Part shown: in pieces, positions 11,954 through 22,205 of the stretch
How positions within the stretch are numbered: the stretch's first letter is position 1
Layout: each line of letters opens with the position of its first letter
DNA from: Penium margaritaceum
Lineage: Eukaryota > Streptophyta > Zygnematophyceae > Desmidiales > Peniaceae
Direction: 5' to 3'
Assembly (NCBI GenBank): GCA_023375785.1
Contig: SZWC01004799.1
Location: 1-64,000, forward strand
DNA length: 64,000 nt
Program-made: the position numbers and the translations under genes
Notes under the pieces: model-generated
Told to the model about the DNA's origin: nothing
Database searches by the model: none
The model's input: the letters and a program-made list of their open reading frames with translations, nothing else

Positions 11954-13868
11954 TTGCATGTGTGCCTCCTCGGCGTTTCCCCACTGTCAAGGCCTGGCGC
12001 TTTTAGGACCTTGCTCATCCGTGCATTGTCAAGTCCCGAGACACTCTCTTCTTTGAGGCTATCACATATCACGACCTGTCTAGCATTCTATTGCTGGTCC
12101 CTCACCATGTCCCAACGTGCAAGGCTTCGCGACAGATGGGGGGGTCTAGTTCTACAAATGGGTTTTTTTGAGCTTCCTCACTTATAATCTGGTCTCCGAC
12201 CAATGAAAAACAGAGCATCTTGGTTGTGGGTCCAGTGGCCTTGTTGATTCCCTCTGGAACACGTGCCCCTCTCCAAGTGTCGGTCCCCCTAGCACACTTG
12301 CTCTCATACTAGTGTCATTTTCCCCTCGCACACCTACCCTGTGCATGTGTCCGTCCCCCTTTGCACACCTGCTCCCGTGCCATTGACGATTCGCCCTGGC
12401 AGACTTTCTCGTGTGCTAGGATCACCTTCCTTGTGCACACCTGATCTTGTGCCAGTGGCCTCATCCCTGGTCACACCTGGTCATGTGCTTGCATCTGCCT
12501 CCCCTACGGATGAGCTAGCACTGGTCCATGATCCTCCTGTACCCTTTTCTCTTCCCTACGAGCCTATAGCCCCTGTGGCTATGGCTCAGCCACCTGCTTT
12601 GCAGCCAGAGGTAAGTACCTTGGTTTTAGGCTAGTTTTGTGAGCCCGGTGGTCGTCTTCGACCACTAGCCTCCATGGCTCAGCAGACAGCCGTCTTGGTG
12701 CCCAGACGCCACAGTGGCATTGTTTAGAGTGGCGAGCCTTGCACTAAGGCCCTTGCCCTGAGTGTCCCGGAAGAATACACCAAGGTGCGCCTTGCGTACC
12801 CTATTGGTCACGAGTTGGCCTGCCATGAGTCCTTGGTTGCTTGTGATGGTGGAGCTGGCCTTGTGGTGGTCCGGCTGTGTACGGAGGTGTGTGTCTTCGC
12901 CACCTGAGGCTCTCCCCCAAGACATCCATACATGTCAAAGGAGGCACTATCGGCTCAAGACACGGAGTTGTGGCATGCTTTTTGTGAGGATGATCTAAGA
13001 CCCATCCGTGAGTACGGTGTCTATGAAGCCTGTACATTCCAAGTGGGTCTTTCACAAGAAGATGAAGCCTAACTTCACACTAGATTCTTGCAAGGTCCAC
13101 TTGACTCCCAAGGAGTTCTCACAGGTTGAAGGTGTGGATTTCCCTAACACATTTGTACCTGGTGATCTCATGACAGGTTGGATTTCCCTAACACATTTGT
13201 ACCTGGTGATCTCATGACCGTCGCTCAACTTATGTTCAGGCTTGTTGCTCACTATGCCTATTGTATGTACTAGATGGATGTGAACAATGCGTTCCTCCAT
13301 GGAACCCTTAGAGGAGGAGATCTACATGGTCCAACCACTGGCTTCGAGTTTGGTTCCAAGGAGCTTGCACAAGGCCTTGTACGACCTAAAGCACTCACCT
13401 TAGTGCTATAATAAAGAGATAATTGACACTTACGCGTGCCAGTTATGTGTAGAGTGAAGCCGACCCATCTCTTTTTCTTAGACTGAGAGATGAGAGCTTC
13501 TAAGCCATTGTTTTATGTGTGGATGACCTCCTAATTGTGTCTCCTTCAATGGAGGTTGTGAAGGAGGCCAAGGCAGTCCGTCAAGCTACTTGCAAGACAA
13601 AGGAACTTGGTCCTCCACTGATTATTCTCAGGAAGGAGATCGTACGTGACCATCTGCGATGGACTCTCTTGCTGCACCGGGCACATTATGCACGCATTGT
13701 GGGGTAGCATTTTTTGGTGTCCTTGGTGCAGCTGCCACATCCTCTATCCACATTACACATAACAGGCAGGATGCCCCGGAGGTGAATATTCCAGCACATT
13801 TGGAAGAGATGGTGGACATGACTGTGCACCAACGCCTCATTTGCTCTCTCATGTACTTGGTCATGACC
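11954..13868 (+). pseudogene. Integrase C terminus, linker and RT of Copia-2b
   Basis: IN C terminus at about 11960-12140 with a TAG at WRFxD. A 36-bp-unit linker at 12240-12520 ends in PYEPIAPVAMAQPPA. RT reads SKWVFHKKMKP, then KVHLTPKEFSQVEGVDFP. A 40-bp direct repeat (13135-13174 and 13179-13218, offset 44) shifts the frame. Then comes a TAG at Gln before MDVNNAFLHG, and EEIYMVQP. The catalytic box is CVDD: both Asp are kept, Tyr changed to Cys. It ends in ICSLMYLVMTT where NA-1 starts. Confidence 0.85.
12240..12520 (+). repeat. 36-bp repeats in the IN-RT linker of Copia-2b
   Basis: Units of 36 bp beginning GTCCCCCTTTGCACACC and similar. Encoded residues are mostly Pro, Val, Ala, Ser and Thr. 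Same position and unit length as in Copia-2a. Confidence 0.75.
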
Positions 13869-13872
13869 ACGT

Positions 13873-15250
13873 TGTCAGAATAATGGAGGACAATGAGCTG
13901 TTGAAGGCAGAAGCAGGCAAAAGCAATGTAGTACAGGCAAGTACAGGAGAATCTTCACTGGACCAGAGGGGTATAGAATGAGACAAAAAAATTGGACAGC
14001 AATGACAATAAGGATGTTGTAGGCCAAAGTAGAGTGGGAGAGTAGACAGAAGCATGGCAAGAGAATTTTGGAGGCGACTGTTGGCGTAAGTGGGTGTGCA
14101 GACACCCTCAAGGATACCTAACTCTCACTGGTTCACGCTACCAATGTTTGAGGCAGCCAATGGAAACCAATGGTGAAGAGTGTGGAGCACAAGGATCACG
14201 GATGTGAGTGGGTAGAGCATGTCGCATTCAGTAGAACTGAATTGACACACGTTTTTTTTCATTGGAATAGTGGAATTACATAAGATCATTATACCCTGGG
14301 ATCTAAGCTTTCCAATGCATCCAAGCACGCCCACATCGGAGCAGTAGACCCTCTGCTACGGCCATCGAAGTAACCCTTGGTGGAGCCGCTCACCTTGCCT
14401 TGCACTCTGGGCAACGGGAGGCGCTTCGAGGATGACCCGTCGGAGCACCTTTCCTCGTTCTGAAATCAAGGAGAGTTTCACCCTGGTCAAGGAGAATCCT
14501 CTGGTTGCTTCCTTCATGGCCCTGGTGTATTTGGGGCTTGTTGGAGACGAACTGGGATCACTGGCGGTGGATTATCCCGCCACACATGGCGGGTACCAGA
14601 TTCCACCCGCCCAGCACCCGAACTTCGGGCTACACTAACTTTCTGAATAATCACTCCAATTGAGTGAGTAAAAGCTCAATTGTGCATGGAAAAATCCAAG
14701 GAACCCAAATCTAAAGTCAGATCAGGTGTTCGACCACTCTTAAGTGGTCGAACCAGGGAGTACAATCAACGGCACTCATGGAAAGGGGCACACCATGACA
14801 ACAGTGACACGTGCAGTTTGGTGGTGATTAGAGGGGCTGAGCGAAGAAGAGAGAGTTACAAAACAAAGGGATGTGAAGGCCGGAGATGAGGTTGGATGGC
14901 AACGAAGGAGTGAGCAAGGAGTGAGCAGAGCGAAGACACGTCGGTGATGCCACAGAACCAAAGGCAAATAGGATGAAAGGACTGTTCTGGGTTTAGTTTA
15001 AGAGGGAATGAACATCCTCCATTTATACAACAAAGCATAACACAGGCATCAGAGGCTTCTTTCTGTGAGCCATATGCGTGGCGACGTGGTTGCTCTTATT
15101 AGGACGGCTTGATGCTAGACAAACGGTCATGACCGACCAACTGTTTTCAAGGAGGTTCAACGCGGAATCTGAACTTGTATCAAGTTCTCAGATCATCCAA
15201 GGGGTGTTAACATAGGAGAGAACCTTGGCAGAGTCATGTTTCTGAAAACC
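13873..15250 (-). repeat. NA-1 3' LTR, interrupted by a solo LTR
   Basis: 13873-14078 and 14804-15250 are continuous with each other when compared with the other NA-1 LTR (16956-17260 and 18587-18857). Shared landmarks are AGAGTGGGAGAG, GAGTGAGC repeats, AGGGAATGAACATCCTCC and ACAAACGGTCATGAC. The start of the LTR on the minus strand is placed near 15250 by alignment only. Confidence 0.75.
14079..14803 (-). mobile_element. Solo LTR of the Copia-1 type inside NA-1
   Basis: On the minus strand it starts TGTTGTCATGGTG and ends CGCCAACA. It is related along its length to the Copia-1 3' LTR and to 31979-32697. Flanks GCGAC (14074-14078) and GTGAC (14804-14808) differ by one base. The uninterrupted site in the other NA-1 LTR near 17080 supports these ends. 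It contains a perfect 11-bp inverted repeat GTTCGACCACT / AGTGGTCGAAC at 14728-14753. Confidence 0.82.
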
Positions 15251-16943
15251 CTCCTGAATCCGACAAGGCTTGAACCACTGAGTGCCTATGGAGCATAAGT
15301 TCCCAGTTGAGGGATCGTGCCGCCATGTTGTTGGTTGTGATGGTGTTTGGCGGTTGCTCATGACTATTCACCAGGTGGTATCAGCAGGCTTGAAATGTCC
15401 TACTGATGATTTTGGTGCTATTAGTGAGATAAGTGAGACGAGGAGTATGATGGAGGGTGCTGCCACAACACCAATCACAGAGGAGGTCCTGCCACGGCTG
15501 TTCTTCTTTTACCATTGAGAGAGAGGAGGAATGAAGAGAGGATGTCTTGGAGCTAGTTCAACGGAGTGACGGCTTGTGCCCCCGTTGGCTTGGAGATGGA
15601 GCAGGAAGACAAGTGGTGTTCGGTGTCCTGAGTTTTACTCCTTGACTAACCTCATTTCTCCTTTAAGAGGAGATGAGTGATTATTGGAGAAACAAGGAAA
15701 GGGTGAAATGGCATATATGTTTGAATTTAGACGGCACAGGTCGCCACAAGATGGGTAGTTCAACTGGGCGGATCCGAGTGTCGAGTAGAGGGTGATGATA
15801 GCGGATGACTACAAAATGGCTGATTGATGGGTTGGGCACAGAGGTGAAACAATGTGTGCTATTGGAGGGACGGCGTGGGCGCAGGTCAGTACGAAACTGG
15901 AAGTTTGACTAGGTGGATCCTTGTGCCAAGTGGTGAATGATGAGAGTGGCAGAGAGCAAGAATGATGATTTTGGGTGCAGGGGCAAACCATGTTTGCTGA
16001 TGGATAGGTAAGTGGAAGTTCTGCCAAGTAGAAGGCAAGAGCCAACATGCCGTGAGAAAATCTTCTTTTGGCATGGTTGTAGGCCGCTGCAAAATTGACA
16101 GCGAGCTCGTGCAGATCCTTGTGCTGGCAACAGATACTGATAAGGCTGAGCACGGCAGAGGAGGATGGCCGATGATCAAATCTGGGCGCAGGGGCGGGCC
16201 ACATGCGCTTTTGAGTGGACAGCGTGGGTGCAGGTCACCTCAAATTTGGCTTGTTCCACCAGTTGGCTCGAGACTGACAAGCAGGGGGACTAGTAATGTT
16301 TGATGTCCAGACAATGAGTGACGTCGTGCTATTGCTGCGCGGTGCCAGAGGGTAGCTTGGAGGGATGACGTGGAGTGGAGGAGGAAGGGAAAGCAGAGGA
16401 TGATGATGATACTGATTGAGGAGATGGAGGAGAACAAGAAGGATGCGGCGGCTGGAGGAGGACCAAATGTAGAAGGGGGTGCAAGTGGTGGAGGCGGTAA
16501 CATGGGGGTGACTGTGCCACTCAGTCACAAGGATCGTCAATAAGCAATAGAGAAGCAGCAATACAAAAACTACAGAGAAGAAAGGCTAGCAAGAGACAAT
16601 GTGGGCTGATAGGAGCAAGAGGAGGAAGCAGCAGGAACCTTTGACAAAGATGGTGGCAGAGCGTGGCTAAAGGGCTGCTGACAGCTGTCGATGGTAGGAT
16701 TGAGTCAGACGTTGCCACGGGCATTTGATTAGATGCAGCGCTCATTCATGGCAATGAGTACCGCCAAGGCTTGAGGAGCAAAACGAGACGTAGCCGCTGG
16801 CATCAGCTGGGGATAAAGTGGAGATGACCTAGGTGGTGAAGGCAGTGGTAGACGATGGCGGAGGTAGCGCTGATGTCAGAGAGCGGCTATGAGGATGGTG
16901 AAGTGATCACTTGTTCAGGTAACACCAGGCGATGTTGCCTAAA
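15251..16943 (-). other. Core of NA-1 without recognisable coding
   Basis: I find no copia motif on either strand. The minus strand has open stretches of about 97 and 131 codons at 15809-16204 and 108 codons at 16235-16561, with no domain I know. A GGGCG(C/A)AGG-containing motif recurs near 15870 and 16190. The role is presumably only to be packaged and copied in trans. Confidence 0.55.
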
Positions 16944-16955
16944 GCTCTGATTCCA
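16944..16955 (-). other. Primer-binding site of NA-1
   Basis: Minus strand TGGAATCAGAGC, 11 of 12 bases identical to the plant initiator tRNA-Met primer site TGGTATCAGAGC. It directly follows the LTR end TGACA, which supports the minus-strand orientation. Confidence 0.8.
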
Positions 16956-18857
16956 TGTCAGAAGAATGGGGGATGCTGAGCTGGTCAAGGAAGAATCAGG
17001 TAGAAGTGACGATGAGGGCATTGTAGAAGCCAAGGTAGAGTGGGAGAGCAGAGAGGAGCACGATGAAAGAATGTTGGAGGCAACACGGGCAGCTTAGTGG
17101 TGATAAGAGGAGCTAGGTGAAGGAGCAAGAGTGATTAAGCGAAGGGACATGAATGCCAGAGATGAGGTTGAATGGCGAAGGAGTGAGCGAGGAGAGAGCA
17201 GAGCAAAGACACAGCGGCGATGCCACGGATCTGAAGGTGAACATGATGGAAGGGAGAATCAGTTGAAATTTTTCCCCTCCACATGCCCAAATGCAGCACC
17301 GGGAGGCGCTGACGAGCCTCCAGAGAGAGGAAAATCCTTGCAGTTGGATCTAGTGGCTCGAGGATTCCTCAGATACTAAAATGGAGGATTTTCCATAAAC
17401 ATTGACAAGTCGCTGAATCTGGTGGAAGTTTTTTCACTGGAATCGAACAAGTTATATGAGCTTCAACAGTTGGGGTGTGCACGGCAGCTCTAGGAGCTGG
17501 CCACGACTCGACTTTTGGTAAAAAATCGACCGGACCGAGTAACAGATGTCCATCTGGGGATTTTGTCCTGGAAGACTGTCAAGGCGTCCGGTGAATCATG
17601 TTCACCGGATCCAGTACTCAGGGATTTTGTCAAAATTCCGATTGCAAGTCCGCAGACAGGTTTCAAACTCTGTCGCACCCCATCACCAAACTTAACCCAA
17701 AAGTGGCGGAGGTGCATTGAAACAGTGCAAGGGGACCATCCATCACGTGCAATGGGGTCTGTGCCTCGGGAAGGGCACTTCGCACGTGAAGGAAGGCGCC
17801 ACGGCGTGTGCGCATCATGGAGGCGTTAGGCGTTTCTGTGGTGGGTAAGACCTCAGATTCCGCAAGCATAACTTGGGCTACGCTTGGCCGAGTTGCACAC
17901 ACTTTGGTGCATTGGAGAGCTCAGTAATAGTCTTGTAAATGTTCAAATGATGTTTATGTACAAAATCTAATGCAAAATGCTGTTATTCCCTTTGCAACCT
18001 GACTGTCTCTAAATTCCTTCTCTCATAGCGTGAGGCGACCAGAAAGCTCACACTCAGTCTCAGATTCACCCAAAACAAAAGACGTGCAGAGAATTCCATG
18101 CCTTGATCAAACCCTGTTACACCGCATCATCAAACTCAACCCCAAAGTGGAGGAGGTGAATCGAAACAGTGCAGGGGACCCATCCATCACATGCAATGGG
18201 ATCTGCGCCTCGGGAAGGGTGCTTCGCACATAAAGGAAGGTGCCACGGCGTGTGTGTATCATGGAGGCGTTAGGCGTTTCTGTGGTGGGTGAGACCTGCG
18301 CTTTGGCAAGCGTAAATTGGGCTACGCTTGCCCAAATGGCACACACTTTGGTGCGTTGGAGAGTTCATGGCTAGTCCTGTAAATGTCCAAATGATGTTTA
18401 TGTACAAGAACTAACACAAATGACGTTATTCCCTTTGCAAACTGACTGTCTCTAAACTCCTGCTGACATAGCATGAGGAGACCAGAAATCTCACGCTCAT
18501 TCTCAGATTCGTCCAAACCAAAAGACGTGAACCACTAGAGACAGATGAAATCACAGTCAGGACCGCACCTTGCTGATTTGCCTACATATTATGGGTTAAT
18601 TTTAGGAGGGAATGAACATCCTCCGTATCCATATCAGAGCATAACAAACACAGGCATGAACGGCTTCTTTCCGCTAGTCATGTGCATGACGACGAGGTCG
18701 CTCTTATTAGGACAGCTTGAATCTAGACAAACGGTCATGACAGACCAGCTGTTATCGAGGAGGTTCAACGCAGAATCTAAACTTGTATGAAGAGCTTGGA
18801 TTATCTGAGGGGTGATTGTATAGGAGAGGACCTTGTCGGAGTCATGTTTTTTATGCA
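16956..18857 (-). repeat. NA-1 5' LTR, interrupted by an NA-2-type LTR
   Basis: Pieces 16956-17260 and 18587-18857 correspond to the other NA-1 LTR. The interruption is 17261-18586. The piece near 18600-18860 shares AGGGAATGAACATCCTCC and ACAAACGGTCATGAC with 14990-15240. Confidence 0.75.
17261..18586. mobile_element. NA-2-type LTR with a 444-bp internal tandem duplication
   Basis: Its two ends are the reverse complement of the ends of the solo LTR at 49995-50977 (left end TTGAAATTTTTCCCC, cf. TTGAAAAATTACCCC). Within it, 17664-18090 and 18108-18533 are two copies of one segment with an offset of 444 bp. Each copy leaves a 79-codon minus-strand frame open (17663-17902, 18107-18346). No clear target duplication is left. 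Orientation is unknown because no internal region is present. Confidence 0.75.
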
Positions 18858-18860
18858 CTT

Positions 18861-19481
18861 GACCCGACATCACCTTTGACGTCAACCTCCTTCCATGGTT
18901 CTTGCGGTGTCCTTGGACAAGAGCTCTTCACGTGGCTCTTAGAGTGGTGTTGTATGTGGTCTTTACACTGTACCTTGGGCTGTGCTTTTGACGACAGTGT
19001 TTGGTGGTAGTCGTCGGCTACATTGACTAGGCCTAGAGCCGTAACGGATGCAGCCGGACAGGCTACGTGTTTGTACTGGGTGGCACTGTTGTGTCTTGGA
19101 GTAGTGGCAAGCAAGGTTATATTGAAGGTAGCTCATCAGAGGCGTTGTTTGTGGCATGCGGGGCTAGGGCTCCTGAGGAAGTGTGGCTGCAATGTTTGTA
19201 TTTTTGTTTGCATGAGTCCGTGCATTCCATCATTCTACACTGTGACACCAAGAGGGCTCTTGCCATCACACAATATCTGGTGTTTCCCATATACGCAGAA
19301 AGCACATTGCTACAGAGCATCAATTTGTGCATGATCTTCTGGAGTGACAGGTGATCTCCATCGTCTGGGCCAGCACCGACATGTAGCGGGCCAACTTCAA
19401 GACCAAGGCACTGGCACGTGCAAGGTTCATGGTGGCTATTCATTGTGTCAGGATTTGCCCCTTGCCTGACGGTGGCTGAGA
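18861..19481 (+). pseudogene. RT end and RNase H of Copia-2b
   Basis: Starts RPDITFDVNLL, the natural continuation of SLMYLVMTT at 13868. RNase H is legible in pieces: YVFVLGGTVVSWSSGKQGY (19062-19118), SSEALFVACGARAPEEVW, LHCDTKRALAITQ and FKTKALAR. TEAEY-type residues are changed to SEALF. Multiple frameshifts and a TAG near 19384 are present. It ends in a purine-rich CGGTGGCTGAGAG before 19482. Confidence 0.82.
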
Positions 19482-20183
19482 GTAGGATCAGTGTGTTTTG
19501 AATGTTGACCATCTCGTTGCGTACTTGTGTCAGTTCTGTACTTGTCTAGACATCCATGCAATCGGATCATTGTGTAGTGTTGTAATGTGTGCCATCCCCG
19601 TCTATTTGTATACCTTTCTATGACCACCCGGCCATGTTCATGCTTGTGTTGATCCCTTATGGGGGCCCAGCTGGCATGGGAGCACCATTAGGTTGTGACC
19701 ATGTACATCGGTTATTCTGAGACAGTTGCTACGGCATCCAAAATGGATCCTTGGTCATTGTGCAGTTTTTCTACATTCTCTACAATTTCCTCGGTGCACT
19801 CGCTTTTGGGCCTAATTTGCATGTTTTGCATTGTGACTCCACCGGTAGATACCGGTCATGTGCATGTGACCAGTCGTATTGTACGGCTTGATATTTTGCA
19901 TCTCTATGTTCATACGGTGTTGCGTTTCTATATGTGTCTGTAGCGTTCTTGCCAAATCAATGGTTTTGGGTCGGTTTTAGGACAAACTGGCACTATCGAG
20001 TGTCACCCACTGTGTGCTGCAGCAGGTTTATATGATCTGTGCTTGTCCATTGCCATTTGTCTCTGCATTCTAAGCTATTGAGGCTTCGGAAAACTCCCAT
20101 GCCTCCATAGCCCAACTCCTGTTGTTCCCTGCACCTGCTTGATTGCTAGTGCATTAGCCGACTGGACAACATTGCCACGATAG
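19482..20183 (+). repeat. 3' region or LTR of Copia-2b
   Basis: Collinear with 10034-10735. The part from 19578 (TGTTGTAATGTG) resembles the starts of 20235 and 27492 for about 90 bp. No coding motif is seen. The right edge is set where the Copia-6 LTR block appears to begin and is uncertain by some tens of bases. Confidence 0.5.
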
Positions 20184-20990
20184 CGGCAGCAAGGCTAGGA
20201 AGCTTGCTAGCACTTTCATAAGGTCACGGGAGGGTGTTGTGATGTGAGCCGTCCTCTTCTATTTTTACAGATTCTTGTGACCACCCGGCCACATCCATGC
20301 TTGTGCAAATCCCATAAGCGGACCTTGCTTGTGCCGAAGCAGCGTCAAGTGGTGGTTGATCCATCAGTAGCTGTGAGAGAGTAGGCACAGCATCTCGGGT
20401 ACTTTCTGGGGCCTTCAACAATTGTTATGCCTAGCTAGACGTGGTGAGAGAAATGAAAAGGGAAGAGATGGTGGAAGAACCTTGGTAAGGACAGAAGGCC
20501 ATGGCGGGGAGATCCCATGCGAGTCAAGGTCACCGCGCAAGAAAGTGAATAACAAGGAAGTGTCGTGTTGGCTGTTCCTGAGAAGGTGTTGGGCGGGCAA
20601 GCAGTGAGCTCACCCTTGTTTGCGAGCCTCGTCTTGCAAGGACCCGAACCATCTCAGGCCATTTTCAGGTCACACCTGCAAGCGAGCTGCCGGATAAACA
20701 CCCGGCCGCATAAAGTCTAAGAACCAGGCAACCCGGCTATCTACACCCAGAAAGCTTCACTAGGATACCTAGTGTTCAAGGTAATTCAGGCCTTTAAAAG
20801 AATTATTGAAAGATTGTTTCTCCAACGTGAGCCGGGGTTGCCTCCTCGCACACACCCATGTGCCTATCTACAGCACTGTAGCATCTCCCGTGGAACCGGT
20901 GGCAGTGCAAATCCCTAATCACCTGCATCGACGTGGTGAGTGTCCAACCAGGCCAGAGGTCAAGACGTATCTGTGACACATAAACTAACA
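20184..20990 (-). repeat. LTR block c, 3' LTR of Copia-6
   Basis: On the minus strand it starts TGTTAGTTTATGTG directly after a CATGGGGGAG purine tract. It aligns with 27427-27784 joined to 52391-53399. On the plus strand, 20235 reads TGTTGTGATG after GGGAGGG, so this block looks LTR-like from both sides. The left end is ambiguous: similarity between the two blocks continues about 50 bp left of 20235. Confidence 0.6.
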
Positions 20991-21000
20991 CTCCCCCATG
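20991..21000 (-). other. Polypurine tract of Copia-6
   Basis: CATGGGGGAG on the minus strand directly before TGTTAG. It is identical to the tract at 51404-51413 in Copia-4. Confidence 0.8.
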
Positions 21001-21048
21001 ACTCAAAGCCGACGTACACAAGCACACGCTCACCAGCACACACAAGTG

Positions 21049-22205
21049 TCACAATATGTGACACATGACTATACATAAGCACGAATTTAACTGCTCATCC
21101 AGGAGCATCATAGGCACACAACAGACCAACTGCATAAACAGCTTCCTTGAAGACGTTACTGCTAAGTACATTTGTAAGGAAGTCAGCTCTCTTCTGTCAA
21201 GTGTCGACCCAAACAATCTGGACATCACCTGAAGCCACGCGCTCAAGCACAAAATGATGCTCATGCTCGTGTGATACATGCCATCATTTTTAGCAATGGC
21301 CTTGGTTCTCTGATTGTCACAACACAACGTAATGCAACAGATGGGGATGCACATCTGCTGCAACAAGAGACACAGCCAAAATCTCACATGCGCCTGTGCC
21401 AAGAGCAACATACTCTACCTCACTGGAGCTATGTGCCACACAGCTCTGCTTACCATTCTTCATTGTGGACCCAGTCGTTGTCAGTGTAGCCATCAACCAC
21501 TACCGACAAGTGTGCCAGATAACAAAGACCAGTCTGGGCAGTGAAGAGGGTATATCTGAAAACACGCAATGCAGCCTCCGTGTGTCCTTGCACAGTTTTC
21601 ACAGTATCCTGGGGCACGCCCCAGGATACTGTGAAAACTGTGCAAGAAAGTTCACGGCAAAGGAAATATCTTTCCCAGTCGTTGTCGCCATGTATATGAG
21701 AAACCCCATGACGCAAAGCTAGACTGTCACATTGACTGCCGTCCCAATCTTGGACTCATCAAGTGTCTTGAAACATCTCCGTCCGGCTGGGGTCATAGGT
21801 TTCAAAACCATGGGGACGGGTTCAAGTAAGGACGAAACATTCTCCCCCATGGTGCGAAGTCATGCAGCTTGGTGGACGTGGAGAGTGCAACAGGAGCGTA
21901 TGCGCTCAAGCTCCATGCCAAGAAAGACACGAGCAGGTCCGAGGTCTTTCATCTTACGTGGAATGGAGAAGAGTTTTCACCAACTTTACAGCCTCAGGGC
22001 TAGGTTACGCTTTCAACAAGTCGTCAACATAGATGAGGACAGCGACAAACAAAACAGACAGTGGAGTGATGAAGCGCGACAGGTCCACCGTACTCCGTCG
22101 GTAGCCTCCTTTCTTGAGAGTGTATGTGATCTCTTGGTTCCAGCAGTGGAGCAACTTCTTAGGCCATAGAGGGCCTTTCATAGCCGCCAAACTCTGGGTT
22201 CTCAC
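21049..22205 (-). pseudogene. RT C-terminal half and RNase H of Copia-6
   Basis: Minus strand from 22210: PRVWRLxKALYGLRS, WNQEITYTLKKGGYR, then VLIYVDDLLKA, the only fully legible YVDD catalytic box in the window. RT ends FLIYMATTTGKDISFAVN then FLAQFSQYPGA, where a 60-bp palindrome (21587-21646) interrupts. RNase H pieces follow: TEAALRVFRYTL, SVVVDGYTDNDW and, near the end, KRADFLTNVLS. Frames change several times. The RT N-terminal half is missing, so the enzyme is dead despite YVDD. Confidence 0.8.
21587..21646. repeat. Perfect 60-bp palindrome in Copia-6 pol
   Basis: Two 29-base arms, 21587-21615 and 21618-21646, are exact reverse complements around AC. The left edge reads CTTGCACAGTTTTCACAG. 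It sits inside the conserved LAQFSQ...H segment of pol and adds about nine residues relative to Copia-3, so it looks like an inverted duplication of the coding strand. Confidence 0.95.

Larger units (their letters stand above)
13873..18857 (-). mobile_element. NA-1, non-autonomous LTR retroelement inserted in Copia-2b
   Basis: Two related direct repeats, 13873-15250 and 16956-18857, bracket a 1.7-kb core; after removing one nested insert from each, both are about 640 bp. On the minus strand the right LTR ends TCTGACA and is followed at once by a tRNA-Met-type primer site. Flanks CACGT (13868-13872) and CACTT (18856-18860) match at four of five bases. The core shows no copia proteins, so it must have used proteins from elsewhere. 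The exact outer end near 18855-18857 is uncertain. Confidence 0.75.
11954..20183 (+). mobile_element. Copia-2b, 5'-truncated copia element split by NA-1
   Basis: The integrase C terminus (KAWRF, VKSRDTLFFEAITYHDL), linker repeats and RT run from 11954 to 13868. The frame breaks at SLMYLVMTT and resumes at 18861 as RPDITFDVNLL, so these are two halves of the usual SLMYL..TTRPDI motif. NA-1 fills the gap. Gag, protease and most of integrase are missing on the left. 19482-20183 follows RNase H and matches Copia-2a. Confidence 0.85.

Noticed and set aside
15370-15383. TGGTATCAGCAGG on the plus strand as a primer-binding site
   Set aside because: Only nine bases match and it lies inside the NA-1 core; the minus-strand PBS at 16944-16955 sits exactly at an LTR end and explains the element better.
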